Shown in pieces: positions 17,801 to 26,308 of a stretch of 36,171 bases of DNA. Each line of letters begins with the position of its first letter. Position 1 is the first letter of the stretch. The notes beneath the pieces are model-generated. The model had not been told where the DNA came from. It was given only the letters and a program-made list of their open reading frames with translations, and searched no databases. Source of the DNA: Bacteroidales bacterium. Lineage in GTDB: Bacteria; Bacteroidota; Bacteroidia; Bacteroidales; JAADJA01. Made by a program: the position numbers and the translations under genes. The stretch is from the NCBI GenBank assembly GCA_030596605.1, contig JAUVJI010000028.1:1-36171 (forward strand), given 5' to 3'.

Positions 17801-19071
17801 AATTTGAAAACTTTGAACCAAAATATTACACACAATCCACGGTAACAGCTACAGCTAATCAATTAGCTCCATGGATCCCAGATCAAAGTTGCCCCTCACA
17901 AATCGACACTACCGGAGGGGGTAGTGGAAGTGAAGATGAGATGAGGGGAATGATGGCCTCGGCGGGCTTAAAGGCCGATTCCATCGGGCAATTGATACAG
18001 GTGCTGGAAGATGCCGGCAACACCGAAAACCTGAAATGGGAAGTGGATGTAAGCACACCGGCCCAGTCGCTTGAAGTGTACAATGAACTGATGAGTGTTG
18101 CACCTTATGTGAGCGATACGGTGATAGCCGCTGCCATTGAAAAAGAAACCGTGCTTGCGGATGCCATGATCCGGGATGTAATGGTGGCTAATCCCGAATC
18201 GGCTAAGGATGATTTATTGCTGCAGAAACTGGATGAACGCACCAATCCACTGCCAGAATACATGTTGGGGCAGATATTGCAGGGCCGCAGTCTGATTACG
18301 GTATACGGCGACCTGATGGCAAGGCAGTCATACTACAAACAACAACGAGCTTTTGCACTTAACAGGCTGAAAAGGATATACCTGAACGATACGCTCAATC
18401 CGTCAGCTTCACTTGACAGCCTTATACTTTTGCTTGAGAAGGAAAATACTCCGGGGGCCAAATACGAATTGGCATTCCTATATGCAGGGCAGGGGGCATG
18501 GAGCATAGGGCAAAGTGTACTGGATAATATTCCCCAACAGTTCAATTTGTCAACCGAAGAATTAGTGGATCATCAAAACATGACAGGTTATTATGGACTT
18601 TTACAGGAGGTAAACGGCAATGTGCCTGATAGTTTACAATTAGTAACACTGTTCCAGCTTACTTCGGTACCACATGGCCGGGCAGCAGTATATGCAAGGA
18701 ACAACTTGCTTGCATTAGAACAGGTGAATTACGATGAACCTGTTATCTACCCTGATATGCTAAAATCTACCGAAGCAGAGGAGGAATATCAATATTTGAT
18801 AAAGCAGGCTGCAGAAAAGAGATACTTAGAAGTGTTCCCCAATCCTACAGGGGATTATATCATTGTGAAATGGGAACTGGAAACCTCTGCTGATAATATA
18901 TTGATAAGAATAATAGATAACCATGGCAGGCCGGTAACGGATATAAAAGTATCCGGCATACAAAACCAGCAGGTGGTAAGCACCGTTAATTTTGAGCCAG
19001 GCGTTTACATAATTTCAATTTATACGAATAACAAATTGCTTGACAGTGAAAAGGTATCTGTGGTTAAATAA
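14818..19071 (+). CDS. Large T9SS-secreted protein: GH5-like domain, beta-helix and sorting domain
   Basis: The 1417-residue surface or secreted protein is modular. A signal peptide (1-30) is followed by a TIM-barrel-like glycoside hydrolase region (about 35-430) with the GH-A clan pattern: DLYNEP with acid/base Glu232 and IGETS with nucleophile Glu330. A carboxypeptidase-regulatory-like fold (about 455-505), a right-handed beta-helix (about 560-1010), an alpha-helical region (about 1040-1320) and a T9SS type A sorting domain (1335-1417; VFPNPTGDYIIVKW) follow. The substrate is probably a beta-linked polysaccharide. DNA from about 16500 to 18550 is visibly richer in G+C than the catalytic part, suggesting that the hydrolase was joined to an older backbone. 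Confidence 0.85.
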   Translation: MEKYRKVDFAKQIIILLYLVFILFPFNSYSQDNPFVIMHDGKFYLGCEEFYPVAVNYGVWPTQATNDTFYISPTNVLCHYPEYCCDTIDITSCGINSVAWEQELIDHLTMMDSLNFNMIRLLGFSIGYRDDNPLWGEVLQSRTYFKQTYENTHCFDLMDGIVMNSNSFSFQGDMLQKVIDVIYENNFSFKLLILMGGGRVEMLSDTYADYLAYMANRFRDEPVIFGYDLYNEPGMHYEEELTKAQIAEKCSTWYHAIKQNAPSHFVTMGVHVLDVFHWDPQILPLDFLSFHLYRKPHVSEGYEIGPALERYKVFLQWISKSFSKPYMIGETSYSGIDYFPPSLPPQHPIIPGEADQAAFADSSLRYTKWYGNIGYSWWYYKDVASHWVTNEKAYSNYYGIVRMEYYHPQGSYDEIYKPLTGNIFINYDPNSISGSFIDPHDTLYHNPNPASLDSVIFSGYVTDGSNGIENVLIRANNANTDNDTVIYENYFAITDNDGFYKICTGLPNSPNTKIRKFWCSYPNGDSFIIEDWNGVTIPSEIILQDLDPTQLPSEPNNETLVIKAGEQVTWDNLQSLPYKEVIIEPGAQLNVLSDTYLNKDAKIVVQRGGELIIDGGGLIGSCMWKGIEVWGTRNQPPTTIGAHGKVEMKNGSVIENALYGIRTIKAEIDPTEGEEMDYNFTGGKVVASGGSVFRNCKFGVRFHAYNYDHHSSFTDITFETTDSILIPNGMPNAGLYFDQVKGITVKGCTFRNTRGDYEVPSDKRGRGIYSFDSNFEVIPYCTSTTSPCPTEYIQPCRFEKLYYGIRAMNSRTAATFTVDTADFINNVRALYAGGVDNILVTRSLFEMGASFYGTRGIYLDECTGYTIEENDFYETENETIGIVVNQSGGNLNEIYLNRFIDTKHGILAQNENRATDGTGLQLKCNEFVDNNYDIAVTYDLYPMTKLTGIAKKQGSTGSQPDAPAGNRFSWTGPTGTPTDINNQTQHLTYYYHVYEFENFEPKYYTQSTVTATANQLAPWIPDQSCPSQIDTTGGGSGSEDEMRGMMASAGLKADSIGQLIQVLEDAGNTENLKWEVDVSTPAQSLEVYNELMSVAPYVSDTVIAAAIEKETVLADAMIRDVMVANPESAKDDLLLQKLDERTNPLPEYMLGQILQGRSLITVYGDLMARQSYYKQQRAFALNRLKRIYLNDTLNPSASLDSLILLLEKENTPGAKYELAFLYAGQGAWSIGQSVLDNIPQQFNLSTEELVDHQNMTGYYGLLQEVNGNVPDSLQLVTLFQLTSVPHGRAAVYARNNLLALEQVNYDEPVIYPDMLKSTEAEEEYQYLIKQAAEKRYLEVFPNPTGDYIIVKWELETSADNILIRIIDNHGRPVTDIKVSGIQNQQVVSTVNFEPGVYIISIYTNNKLLDSEKVSVVK

Positions 19072-19085
19072 GTTAATGACTATTC

Positions 19086-19121
19086 AAAGTTTCCCTTCGT
19101 CTAGGCTAGAAGGGAAACTTT
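19086..19121 (+). terminator. Strong hairpin between the two T9SS genes
   Basis: AAAGTTTCCCTTC (19086-19098) pairs perfectly with GAAGGGAAACTTT (19109-19121) around a ten-base loop. Only a weak AT-rich tail follows rather than a T run, so it may be a terminator or an mRNA-stabilising hairpin. Confidence 0.6.
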
Positions 19122-19139
19122 AATATAATTGTTTAAAAT

Positions 19140-20768
19140 ATGAAAACAAATATTCAAATACTAACAACCACCTTGATTTTATTAACAACCGGTTTTACGA
19201 ATATTGCCCAGGTTTGGCCAAAGTATTATGGTTTTTCTAATTCTTATGACTATGCTGATGATATTTCCGAATCTTATGATAAAGGCTATTTAATCTGTGG
19301 AAATATTTACAATATAGGAACAAATACTACACAGTCCTCCTGGTTGATAAAGACAGATATTAACGGGGATACACTCTGGGAAAAGATCATAACAAATGAA
19401 CAACAGTTTTTAAGATCTTTAACTATCGAACAAGCGAAAGACGGTGGATTATTACTTGCAGGGCTTTCAGTAATTGAAGAAAATCAATCATTACCATATA
19501 TCATGAAGTTAAATGCCTGCGGTGAAAAGGAGTGGTGTAAACTTTTTGCAAATGTAGAAGGAGAATTACCGTGGGTACAGGCTGTAAAAGAAACTTCATC
19601 AGGCAATATTGTGCTTTTGGTAAACCAATACGGTGAAATACCCGAAGAAACCATGCACCTGTTCAAGCTCAATGCTTTTGGGGAGGTGCTTTGGAAAAAG
19701 TCATATTGCAGCGGTTATGTTTATCCGGAATCAGCACATCCTCTTGGTGAAAGTGTTTTTATTACATCAGAAAATAAATACCTTATCAGTGGGAATGTGT
19801 ACTGGGAAAATCCATGGAATCCAGGTGGAATAAAGATAATCAGACCATTATTTGTTATGGTGGATTCAATTGGAAGTGAAGAATGGATTTTACCATTTGG
19901 CCTTCAGGATACTATTTATGGAGATGCGTTTGAAGTGATTGAGTTAGAAAATGGTAATTTTATTGGTGCTGGAAGTCAATGGCCCGATTCAGGCAAAGAT
20001 GGGCTATTCATTGCTTTTAATAATAATGGAAATACTTTTGACTACAATATTTTGGATTTAACTATTGTAGACCCAATTTATGAAGATGGTATTTTTATTA
20101 ATCTAAAAAGAAATGACACAGTTTTCATTACAGGATGTGGGTTAGGAGACTTAAATCAAAGCCTTAAGGGAGGTGAACTCGTATTTGGGAACAATATTTT
20201 TGAACCTGATTTTACAGTATTTTATCATAGATACGACCAAGAAGCAGGTGCACCATATACAATGGATAAAACAACATTTAATAAAATTCTTAGTAACTCC
20301 ACAAAGCAGGAATCCGGTAATTGGGACATTAAACTTGCAAAATTAAATATGCAATTAGAATATGATTCACTTATCCCAGTCCCCTACACCTACGACAGCC
20401 TGTGCACCACACCGGGTTTACCGCAGAGTGGTTTTATTTCATTAGATACCTGTGATATAATAACTGGTTTTGATATACCTTCGCCGGAGGAGTATTATGC
20501 AAACCTGCAAAAGATACCGGTAAAGGTATACCCCAATCCAGCAATGAAAGGTCAAATTACATTTGAGTTTAAAAATACAAAGCACCACAGCAACATAGAA
20601 CTCAAATGTTTTGGTATTTACGGTGAAGAGGTACACAAGGAAAAAGTTTACCGCCACCAGGGCAAAAGCATAGTGGATATAAGCCGGTGGCAAAAGGGGA
20701 TGTATATTGTGGTGGTTTACAGTGGCGGTTTGCCGGTTGGGAGGTGTAAGTTTGTAATAAACCATTAG
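19140..20768 (+). CDS. T9SS-secreted protein with propeller-like repeats
   Basis: The 542-residue exported protein has a signal peptide (MKTNIQILTTTLILLTTGFTNIAQ). The body (about 25-330) has repeated motifs such as GGLLLAG, GNIVLLVNQYGE and LKTDxxGDxLWEK, typical of beta-propeller-like repeats in Bacteroidota surface proteins. The C-terminal sorting domain (459-542) starts VKVYPNPAMKGQI and ends KFVINH, marking it for export by the type IX system and attachment or release at the surface. The last 130 codons have more G+C than the rest, as in the preceding gene. It starts 19 bases after the hairpin at 19086-19121. The ligand or role is unknown. Confidence 0.82.
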   Translation: MKTNIQILTTTLILLTTGFTNIAQVWPKYYGFSNSYDYADDISESYDKGYLICGNIYNIGTNTTQSSWLIKTDINGDTLWEKIITNEQQFLRSLTIEQAKDGGLLLAGLSVIEENQSLPYIMKLNACGEKEWCKLFANVEGELPWVQAVKETSSGNIVLLVNQYGEIPEETMHLFKLNAFGEVLWKKSYCSGYVYPESAHPLGESVFITSENKYLISGNVYWENPWNPGGIKIIRPLFVMVDSIGSEEWILPFGLQDTIYGDAFEVIELENGNFIGAGSQWPDSGKDGLFIAFNNNGNTFDYNILDLTIVDPIYEDGIFINLKRNDTVFITGCGLGDLNQSLKGGELVFGNNIFEPDFTVFYHRYDQEAGAPYTMDKTTFNKILSNSTKQESGNWDIKLAKLNMQLEYDSLIPVPYTYDSLCTTPGLPQSGFISLDTCDIITGFDIPSPEEYYANLQKIPVKVYPNPAMKGQITFEFKNTKHHSNIELKCFGIYGEEVHKEKVYRHQGKSIVDISRWQKGMYIVVVYSGGLPVGRCKFVINH

Positions 20769-20777
20769 TCAATAAAA

Positions 20778-21018
20778 ATGAAAAGCAGCAGAATTGTATT
20801 GATCATTGTGGTGCTGATTGTCCATCTAAAATATCTGACTGTTTGTTGAACCATGGCAAAAGCGAGCGCAAACCTTACCAGATCGAAAAACGAATATCTT
20901 GAACTACAAGCATCCCATTGGCCGTCGCGGGCAATAAGGTAAAATCATTTCTTCATCTGTATCCCGGTATTTTGCCTCAACACAATCTGTGGGATCGCAG
21001 CAAGTATGACAAACTATA
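20778..21018 (+). pseudogene. Possible decayed coding remnant in a 312-base gap
   Basis: A 23-codon frame (20778-20849) starts like an exported protein (MKSSRIVLIIVVLIVHL) and ends in TGA. A second frame continues to about 21018, ending WDRSKYDKL and TAA, with one in-frame TGA. Base composition here is richer in G+C than the surrounding spacers. I cannot assign it to a family; it may equally be non-coding. Confidence 0.25.
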
Positions 21019-21024
21019 AACAAA

Positions 21025-21058
21025 TTTGATTTGTCTATTTCCAAAATGGTTAATTTTG
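21025..21058 (+). promoter_or_regulatory. Possible promoter of the class V aminotransferase gene
   Basis: TTTG (21025-21028), 22 bases, TAATTTTG (21051-21058). A second TAATTTTG lies 16 bases further on (21067-21074) and would give a transcript starting near the ATG at 21081. Confidence 0.4.
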
Positions 21059-21080
21059 ACGAGCACTAATTTTGTTGAAT

Positions 21081-22544
21081 ATGGAGCGCTATTTCAGGAG
21101 ATTCAGGGACAACACCATAGGTAATGAATTAAAATTTGAAACACCTTACGGACAGCAACAGATGATATATGCCGACTGGATTGCCAGCGGCAGGTTGTAT
21201 GACCCCATTGAAAAGAAAATTATTGAAACGTTTGGTCCATTTGTCGGCAACACACATACCGAAACATCCGAGACGGGAACCTTAATGACCAAGGCGTATC
21301 ATCTTGCTCACATGAAAATAAAGGAGCATGTGAATGCCGGGCCTGATGATGTGATCATTACCACCGGTTTTGGAATGACCGGTGCTGTAAATAAATTCAT
21401 CCGGATTTTAGGACTCAAACATTGCGGATTTATTCAGGGAAAAGAATGTCAGAAGGAGAAACAGAAACCGGTAGTTTTTATCACCCATATGGAACACCAC
21501 TCAAACCATACCTCCTGGTTTGAAACTGTTGCTGACGTTGTACAGATACCGCCAGGGGAAGGATTACTGGTTGATTTGAATAATCTGAAAGAACAGCTTG
21601 AATTGTATGAGGACAGGGAAATAAAAATCGGTTCATTCACTGCCTGTTCAAATGTAACGGGTGTTTATACACCTTATCATCAAATGGCCAAACTGATGCA
21701 TGAATACGGTGGTGTTTGCTTTATTGATTTTGCTGCCTCAGCGCCATATGTTGATATGAACATGCATCCTGAAGATCCAATTGAAAAACTGGATGCAGTT
21801 TTCTTTTCACCTCATAAATTTTTAGGTGGACCGGGAAGTTCCGGTGTATTGATATTTGATTCAAAATTATATTCAGGCCATGCACCGGATGATCCTGGTG
21901 GAGGTACTGTTGACTGGACCAATGCATGGGGTGAATACAAATATATTGATGATATTGAAGCACGTGAAGATGGAGGAACTCCGGGATTTCTGCAAGCTAT
22001 TAAAACAACTCTCGCCATTGAGTTGAAAAATCAAATGGGTATTGAAAATATTAAAAAACGAGAGGACGAACTTGTTAAGATTGCTTTTGATAAGTTATCC
22101 AGGATAAAAGGGCTTCATATCCTTGCTGATAATGTTCAGGATAGATTGGGAGTAATATCATTTTATATCATCGGGATACATTATAACCTGATCGTTAAAA
22201 TATTGAATGACCGCTTCGGTATCCAAGTGAGGGGAGGATGTGCATGTGCAGGCACTTACGGACATTATTTGCTGGACGTAAGTTATGAGCATTCAAAAGA
22301 AATTACTGATAAGATCAGCACAGGCGATCTGTCTGAAAAACCCGGTTGGGTGCGACTGTCCTTACATCCCACCATGACAAACAATGAATTGGATATATTT
22401 GTAGATGCCATCCAACAGATAGTTGAAAATATCGATACCTGGGAAAAGGATTATATTTACAATAAGCAAATCAATGAATACAGGCATAAAGATGAGCCGG
22501 AAGATAAGACTGTGATGGTGGAGGATTGGTTTAAGTTGGATTAA
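21081..22544 (+). CDS. PLP-dependent class V aminotransferase, cysteine desulfurase-like
   Basis: The 487-residue enzyme of the SufS/NifS/kynureninase-like fold uses pyridoxal phosphate. Visible features are THMEHHSNHTSW (cofactor stacking His), FIDFAASAPY (cofactor-binding Asp), the Schiff-base Lys246 in SPHKFLGGPGSSG, and RGGCACAGTYGHYLL with Cys387/Cys389 where desulfurases carry the persulfide Cys. It is longer than SufS (about 410 residues), with extra sequence at the C-terminus. A desulfurase role is possible but no Suf or Isc genes adjoin it. The ATG at 21081 is preferred over TTG codons at 21072-21077. YjbQ follows on the same strand. Confidence 0.88.
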   Translation: MERYFRRFRDNTIGNELKFETPYGQQQMIYADWIASGRLYDPIEKKIIETFGPFVGNTHTETSETGTLMTKAYHLAHMKIKEHVNAGPDDVIITTGFGMTGAVNKFIRILGLKHCGFIQGKECQKEKQKPVVFITHMEHHSNHTSWFETVADVVQIPPGEGLLVDLNNLKEQLELYEDREIKIGSFTACSNVTGVYTPYHQMAKLMHEYGGVCFIDFAASAPYVDMNMHPEDPIEKLDAVFFSPHKFLGGPGSSGVLIFDSKLYSGHAPDDPGGGTVDWTNAWGEYKYIDDIEAREDGGTPGFLQAIKTTLAIELKNQMGIENIKKREDELVKIAFDKLSRIKGLHILADNVQDRLGVISFYIIGIHYNLIVKILNDRFGIQVRGGCACAGTYGHYLLDVSYEHSKEITDKISTGDLSEKPGWVRLSLHPTMTNNELDIFVDAIQQIVENIDTWEKDYIYNKQINEYRHKDEPEDKTVMVEDWFKLD

Positions 22545-22616
22545 TGATTGAATGCTTGAATGCTTGAATGCTTGAATGATTGAATACCTGCCCGTCCGTA
22601 ACGCAGTAGAGGCGGG
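22545..22616. repeat. GCTTGAAT tandem repeats followed by a CCTGCCCG/AGGCGGG hairpin
   Basis: Directly after the aminotransferase stop codon the unit (G)CTTGAAT is repeated four to five times in 8-base steps (to about 22585), then CCTGCCCG (22587-22594) and AGGCGGG (22610-22616) bracket a 15-base centre. The hairpin ends match those of the palindrome at 6858-6885. Confidence 0.6.
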
Positions 22617-22686
22617 ATAAAATGAAAAGGAATCTATCTTTATAGAAAGTTATTGTAGAGAAGAATTATGAATCACAAAAAAGGAC

Positions 22687-23097
22687 ATGCAAAGGACCAT
22701 TCAAATAAGTACGCATAATCACAATGGTTTGTATGATATCACCAATGCTGTGCAGAAGATAGTTGCAGAAAGCGGAATACAAACCGGAATGGTCAACGTT
22801 TATGCTCAAGGGGCCACCGCAGCCATCATGATACAGGAAAACTGGGATGAATCGGTTCAAACGGATGTGATCAACTTGTTAAAGAAACTAATACCCTCCG
22901 GAGTTTGGGAGCACGACCGGCAGGATGGAAATGGAGATGCCCACCTAAAGGCCGGAATTGTCGGTCCCAGTGAAACCATTCCAATTATCAATGGAAAAAT
23001 GGGATTATCCACCTGGCAGAATATATTCTTTTGTGAGTTTGATGGGCCACGACAAAATAGAAAAATAGTTGTTACAATTTCTGAAGCAAAGGAATAG
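22687..23097 (+). CDS. yjbQ: YjbQ family protein (UPF0047)
   Basis: The 136-residue protein has the full YjbQ signature: GNGDAHLKAGIVGPSETIP (His and Asp/Glu pocket residues), then INGKMGLSTWQNIFFCEFDGP. Members form trimers, and E. coli YjbQ has been reported to have weak thiamine phosphate synthase activity, although its physiological role is unclear. The length is normal for the family. It is 142 bases downstream of the aminotransferase gene, with a repeat between; a GGA lies just before the ATG. Confidence 0.93.
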   Translation: MQRTIQISTHNHNGLYDITNAVQKIVAESGIQTGMVNVYAQGATAAIMIQENWDESVQTDVINLLKKLIPSGVWEHDRQDGNGDAHLKAGIVGPSETIPIINGKMGLSTWQNIFFCEFDGPRQNRKIVVTISEAKE

Positions 23098-23109
23098 AAT
23101 TGTTTTACT

Positions 23110-23335
23110 AAAAAAGAAACAAAGTAAAACTTTGCGAAACATTGCGTAAAACATGGCGTCCATTGCGGTAAAATTATAAACCGCAGAGTTGTGCAATGTG
23201 ATGCGCAGAGTCGCACAGTGTACGGTACCAAGCTACAAAGAAAAAAACTAGAGATTATTTCTGACTATCCGATCATTGAAAATTTCACCAATAGTTCGAA
23301 GTAGTACTTAGTGCGCCTTTTGCCAAAGGCATTCC
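23110..23335. repeat. Degenerate intergenic repeats (CGCAGAG and GGCATAAA types)
   Basis: The gap holds imperfect repeats of TTTGCGNAACATTGCG and CGCAGAG (two copies near 23180-23215) and, at 23318-23335, an inverted piece of the GGRATGCCTTTGGCAWAA sequence seen at 6985 and 12590. No gene is visible in these 255 bases. Confidence 0.45.
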
Positions 23336-23352
23336 TATGGAAGTGGTTAAGC

Positions 23353-26169
23353 TTAAGATGCCTCAAGCTCATTTAACTTTTCTCTTGCCAGTTTTGCAGG
23401 CTCATACCCTTCATCAGCATCTTTCCACACTTCCAATGCCTGTTGCAGGTGTTCTTTTGCCTTTTCGCTGTCACCTTTTTCCAGATAAAGCAAAGCAGCT
23501 TCATAATTGTTTTTGGGGTAGGATGGTTTATGCTTTAAGGCTGTAAGAATATTTTCTTCCGCTTTATCCAAATTACCAAGTTTCCGGTGGCACTTTGCAA
23601 TTAACCTGTATGTGCTGATCTCCAATGGTCTGTTTTGCTGATATTTCATGTAACTTTCAAGCGCTTTTTCATATTCGTTCTTTAACTCAAATATTCTCCC
23701 TTCAGCAAAATAAACATTGGCAAGAAGTATTTCCTCACCAAATCCAATGGCCAGGTCTTTTGCTTCCTGAACATACTTTTCAGCATTTTCAGCGCTATCC
23801 ACTTCAATATAGTAAAACATATAGCCGAACGCAACAACTTTATCAATAGGAGGCTGGAATTTTATTTCATTTTCCTTGATGATCTGGTAAGCCTTATCGA
23901 CCTGCCCGGCAAGGACATATTTATCGAGGCTAAAAAGGTTGTATACCATGTAACTAAGAGGATTAAGAAATTTTTCAACCCCACGGATGAATTTCTGATA
24001 ATAATAAAGTGATTTTTGAGGCTGGCCTTTCAAATCAAAATAATCAGATAAAGCATCATAAACTTCACTGCTGTCATTGATAGTTGTACAAGTTTTTAAT
24101 AAATTTAAATACCGTTCTTCGCTGTTTTCAAATTTTCCAAGCCTCAGATCAACTATTATCCGGGTTAATAAAACATCGATGTCGCCCGGTTCGATGACCA
24201 ATGCTTTATCAAGGTTTTCAGCAGCCAGTTCAAAATCTGCCATGTTCAGGTATAATTCACCGAGATTTCTGTAAGCTTTAAAATCCTTAGGGTGTAATTC
24301 AGTATAAAGGTTATGGTAAAACAAAGAAGAATCATAATTACCCAGCGCTTCATACAAATCTCCAATATACCTGATATACTTCGCCTGGTCAGGATCTAAT
24401 GCAAGGATTGTTCTGTATTCTTCTATTGACTCAGCCAACATGTTTTTGTATTGATAACGTGTAGCGAGAATTTCATGTGCTTCAATATCCTCCGGGTACA
24501 ATTCGGTCAACATTTTAAGAACTGCCATGGCCTTATCCGGCTCCTGTTTCAGGATATAGTAAAAGAACTTAGCATAGAATTGTTTCCGTTCAGGCAATAC
24601 ATAAATATTATCCATAGCTTTCTGCAAGGCACCTTCTGCTTCGTCCATTTTGCTGTTAGTGAAATAGTATTCAGCTAACATTAAGTGGGCTATTGCAAAT
24701 CCGGGATCTTCTTTTATGGCCTGTTCTGTGTATTCTATTGCAGTGTTCCAATTATGGTTTAATATAATTTCGATATTTCCTTTTGTATAATACTCTGTAG
24801 CTTTTAAAGAAGCTGTGTAAATTTCGGAAATGGGAAGGTCTTTGGACTCTTCTGATTGATATGAAGGCAGCTCCAGTGTATTGTATAAATTTATTGATAT
24901 GTTGTCAATAATTTTGAAAAAATTTTGATTTTCAATTTCAAACTCTGATATTAACTTGCCCGATTCTGTTTCATACAACTTGGTTATTACTTTGAACTGT
25001 TCACCGATAAGGTCAAACGATCCTGTTACAAAATAATTTAAGTTATAAAACCCGGCAATGTTTTTAAGTAACATCCATGGCGCTCCAACACCTTTATTGT
25101 AACCGGCGTCTTTAAATTTGTACATGTATTCAGTACCGGCATGAGCCTGGATAAACATATTCTGCGACAGATCATAATCAAGTATTGTAGGTACAGCATA
25201 TTGTAACCAAAACAAAGAAGTGTCTTCACTTTTGTTTTCATAGAAAAAGATGGCGATCTTTTTTCGAAATTCACTTTTAGATACTATCCGTTCTATCTTT
25301 TTGCCTTCCTCATCCTCAAGGACTAAGTTTTCAGTGGCAGCGCCCAGGTCTTTACCCTTAAAAAGAAATACCACAAGTAAAATAGTGAACAACATATTTA
25401 ATGGAAGGCCTATAGTTTCTATTCTATTCCATTTTTCTTTACTTTTTCCATGGAAATATGCAATCAGCCCAACAGTTGGGATTAATGAAATTAAAATGAT
25501 CCATGTAAGACTTACCAGGTGTGGAGATAATACTAAGCTGGAAACCAAGGAAGAAACGACAAACCGTATTAAGACCGCTGTAATAATATACAGTCCCAGG
25601 ATTTGAATGACCCTTCGTTGCCATAAATCCTTGAGGAAAGGAATTCTTTCTTCTGAACTTTCCTTTGCTGCATCACCCAACACTACCCGAAAAACTTCAA
25701 CAGTCTCGCCAACGCCTTTTAATTTTTTTTCCCCTAGAGAAACGGTACGTATATCATCTTTGTTTTTTACCTGGTTACGTACATCTTCTGAAATACAAAT
25801 TCCGTTTGGCTGTGCCAAAGGTTCAATACGTGCTGCCGTATTAACTGCCGAACCAAAAACATCACCTTCCCTAAAAATGACATCCCCGATATGGATACCG
25901 GCACGGATGGTTAATTCTTCATCTTTTAATCGTGTTTGAATATTGATGGTACAACGAACAGCTTCAATGGCGCTATTGAACATCATCAATAATCCGTCGC
26001 CGATCTCTTTAATAATTTCACCGCCGTGTGATTCAACAATTGGAAAAATAATTTCGCGCTGTTTTTGCAACAATTGCATGGTACGCTCTTCGTTTTTCTC
26101 CATTTGTTTTGTGTACCCTACAATATCGGTAAATACAATGGCGGCGAGTTTATGAGGTTTGTCTGTCAT
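23353..26169 (-). CDS. Class III adenylate cyclase with membrane and TPR domains (copy A)
   Basis: The 938-residue protein probably makes cAMP. The N-terminal cyclase domain (8-165) has all six canonical residues: metal-binding Asp15 (FTDIVGYT) and Asp58 (IGDG), adenine-selecting Lys54 and Asp103, and transition-state Asn110 and Arg114 (VNTAARIE). Three membrane segments lie at about 187-276, then a TolB/FlgO-like region (about 300-440) and many TPR-type repeats to the C-terminus. The cyclase domain would be cytoplasmic and work as a dimer. The TPR part probably senses or recruits a partner. The gene is followed downstream by no obvious operon partner and has its own promoter at 26264-26294. 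It is a tandem paralogue of the next gene. Confidence 0.9.
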   Translation of the reverse strand: MTDKPHKLAAIVFTDIVGYTKQMEKNEERTMQLLQKQREIIFPIVESHGGEIIKEIGDGLLMMFNSAIEAVRCTINIQTRLKDEELTIRAGIHIGDVIFREGDVFGSAVNTAARIEPLAQPNGICISEDVRNQVKNKDDIRTVSLGEKKLKGVGETVEVFRVVLGDAAKESSEERIPFLKDLWQRRVIQILGLYIITAVLIRFVVSSLVSSLVLSPHLVSLTWIILISLIPTVGLIAYFHGKSKEKWNRIETIGLPLNMLFTILLVVFLFKGKDLGAATENLVLEDEEGKKIERIVSKSEFRKKIAIFFYENKSEDTSLFWLQYAVPTILDYDLSQNMFIQAHAGTEYMYKFKDAGYNKGVGAPWMLLKNIAGFYNLNYFVTGSFDLIGEQFKVITKLYETESGKLISEFEIENQNFFKIIDNISINLYNTLELPSYQSEESKDLPISEIYTASLKATEYYTKGNIEIILNHNWNTAIEYTEQAIKEDPGFAIAHLMLAEYYFTNSKMDEAEGALQKAMDNIYVLPERKQFYAKFFYYILKQEPDKAMAVLKMLTELYPEDIEAHEILATRYQYKNMLAESIEEYRTILALDPDQAKYIRYIGDLYEALGNYDSSLFYHNLYTELHPKDFKAYRNLGELYLNMADFELAAENLDKALVIEPGDIDVLLTRIIVDLRLGKFENSEERYLNLLKTCTTINDSSEVYDALSDYFDLKGQPQKSLYYYQKFIRGVEKFLNPLSYMVYNLFSLDKYVLAGQVDKAYQIIKENEIKFQPPIDKVVAFGYMFYYIEVDSAENAEKYVQEAKDLAIGFGEEILLANVYFAEGRIFELKNEYEKALESYMKYQQNRPLEISTYRLIAKCHRKLGNLDKAEENILTALKHKPSYPKNNYEAALLYLEKGDSEKAKEHLQQALEVWKDADEGYEPAKLAREKLNELEAS

Positions 26170-26263
26170 CTTATCAGAAATAAAGTCAAATATTAGATTT
26201 GTTTAATGCTTAAATGAATGATAGAATGATTAAATTAATGAATTCTTACAGTAAATAACATTT

Positions 26264-26294
26264 CAAAGGTAAAAATTATTATGGATTTGTCAAT
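26264..26294 (-). promoter_or_regulatory. Promoter of cyclase copy A
   Basis: On the minus strand ATTG (26291-26294), 19 bases, TACCTTTG (26264-26271) fits the Bacteroidota consensus. The leader would be about 88 bases. The site lies just beyond the stop codon of copy B, so copy A can be expressed separately. Confidence 0.5.
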
Positions 26295-26308
26295 ATTCAC
26301 TCGAAAAA

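Noticed and set aside
22545-22585. CRISPR-like array
   Set aside because: The 8-base tandem units have no spacers and no cas genes are near; this is a simple repeat.
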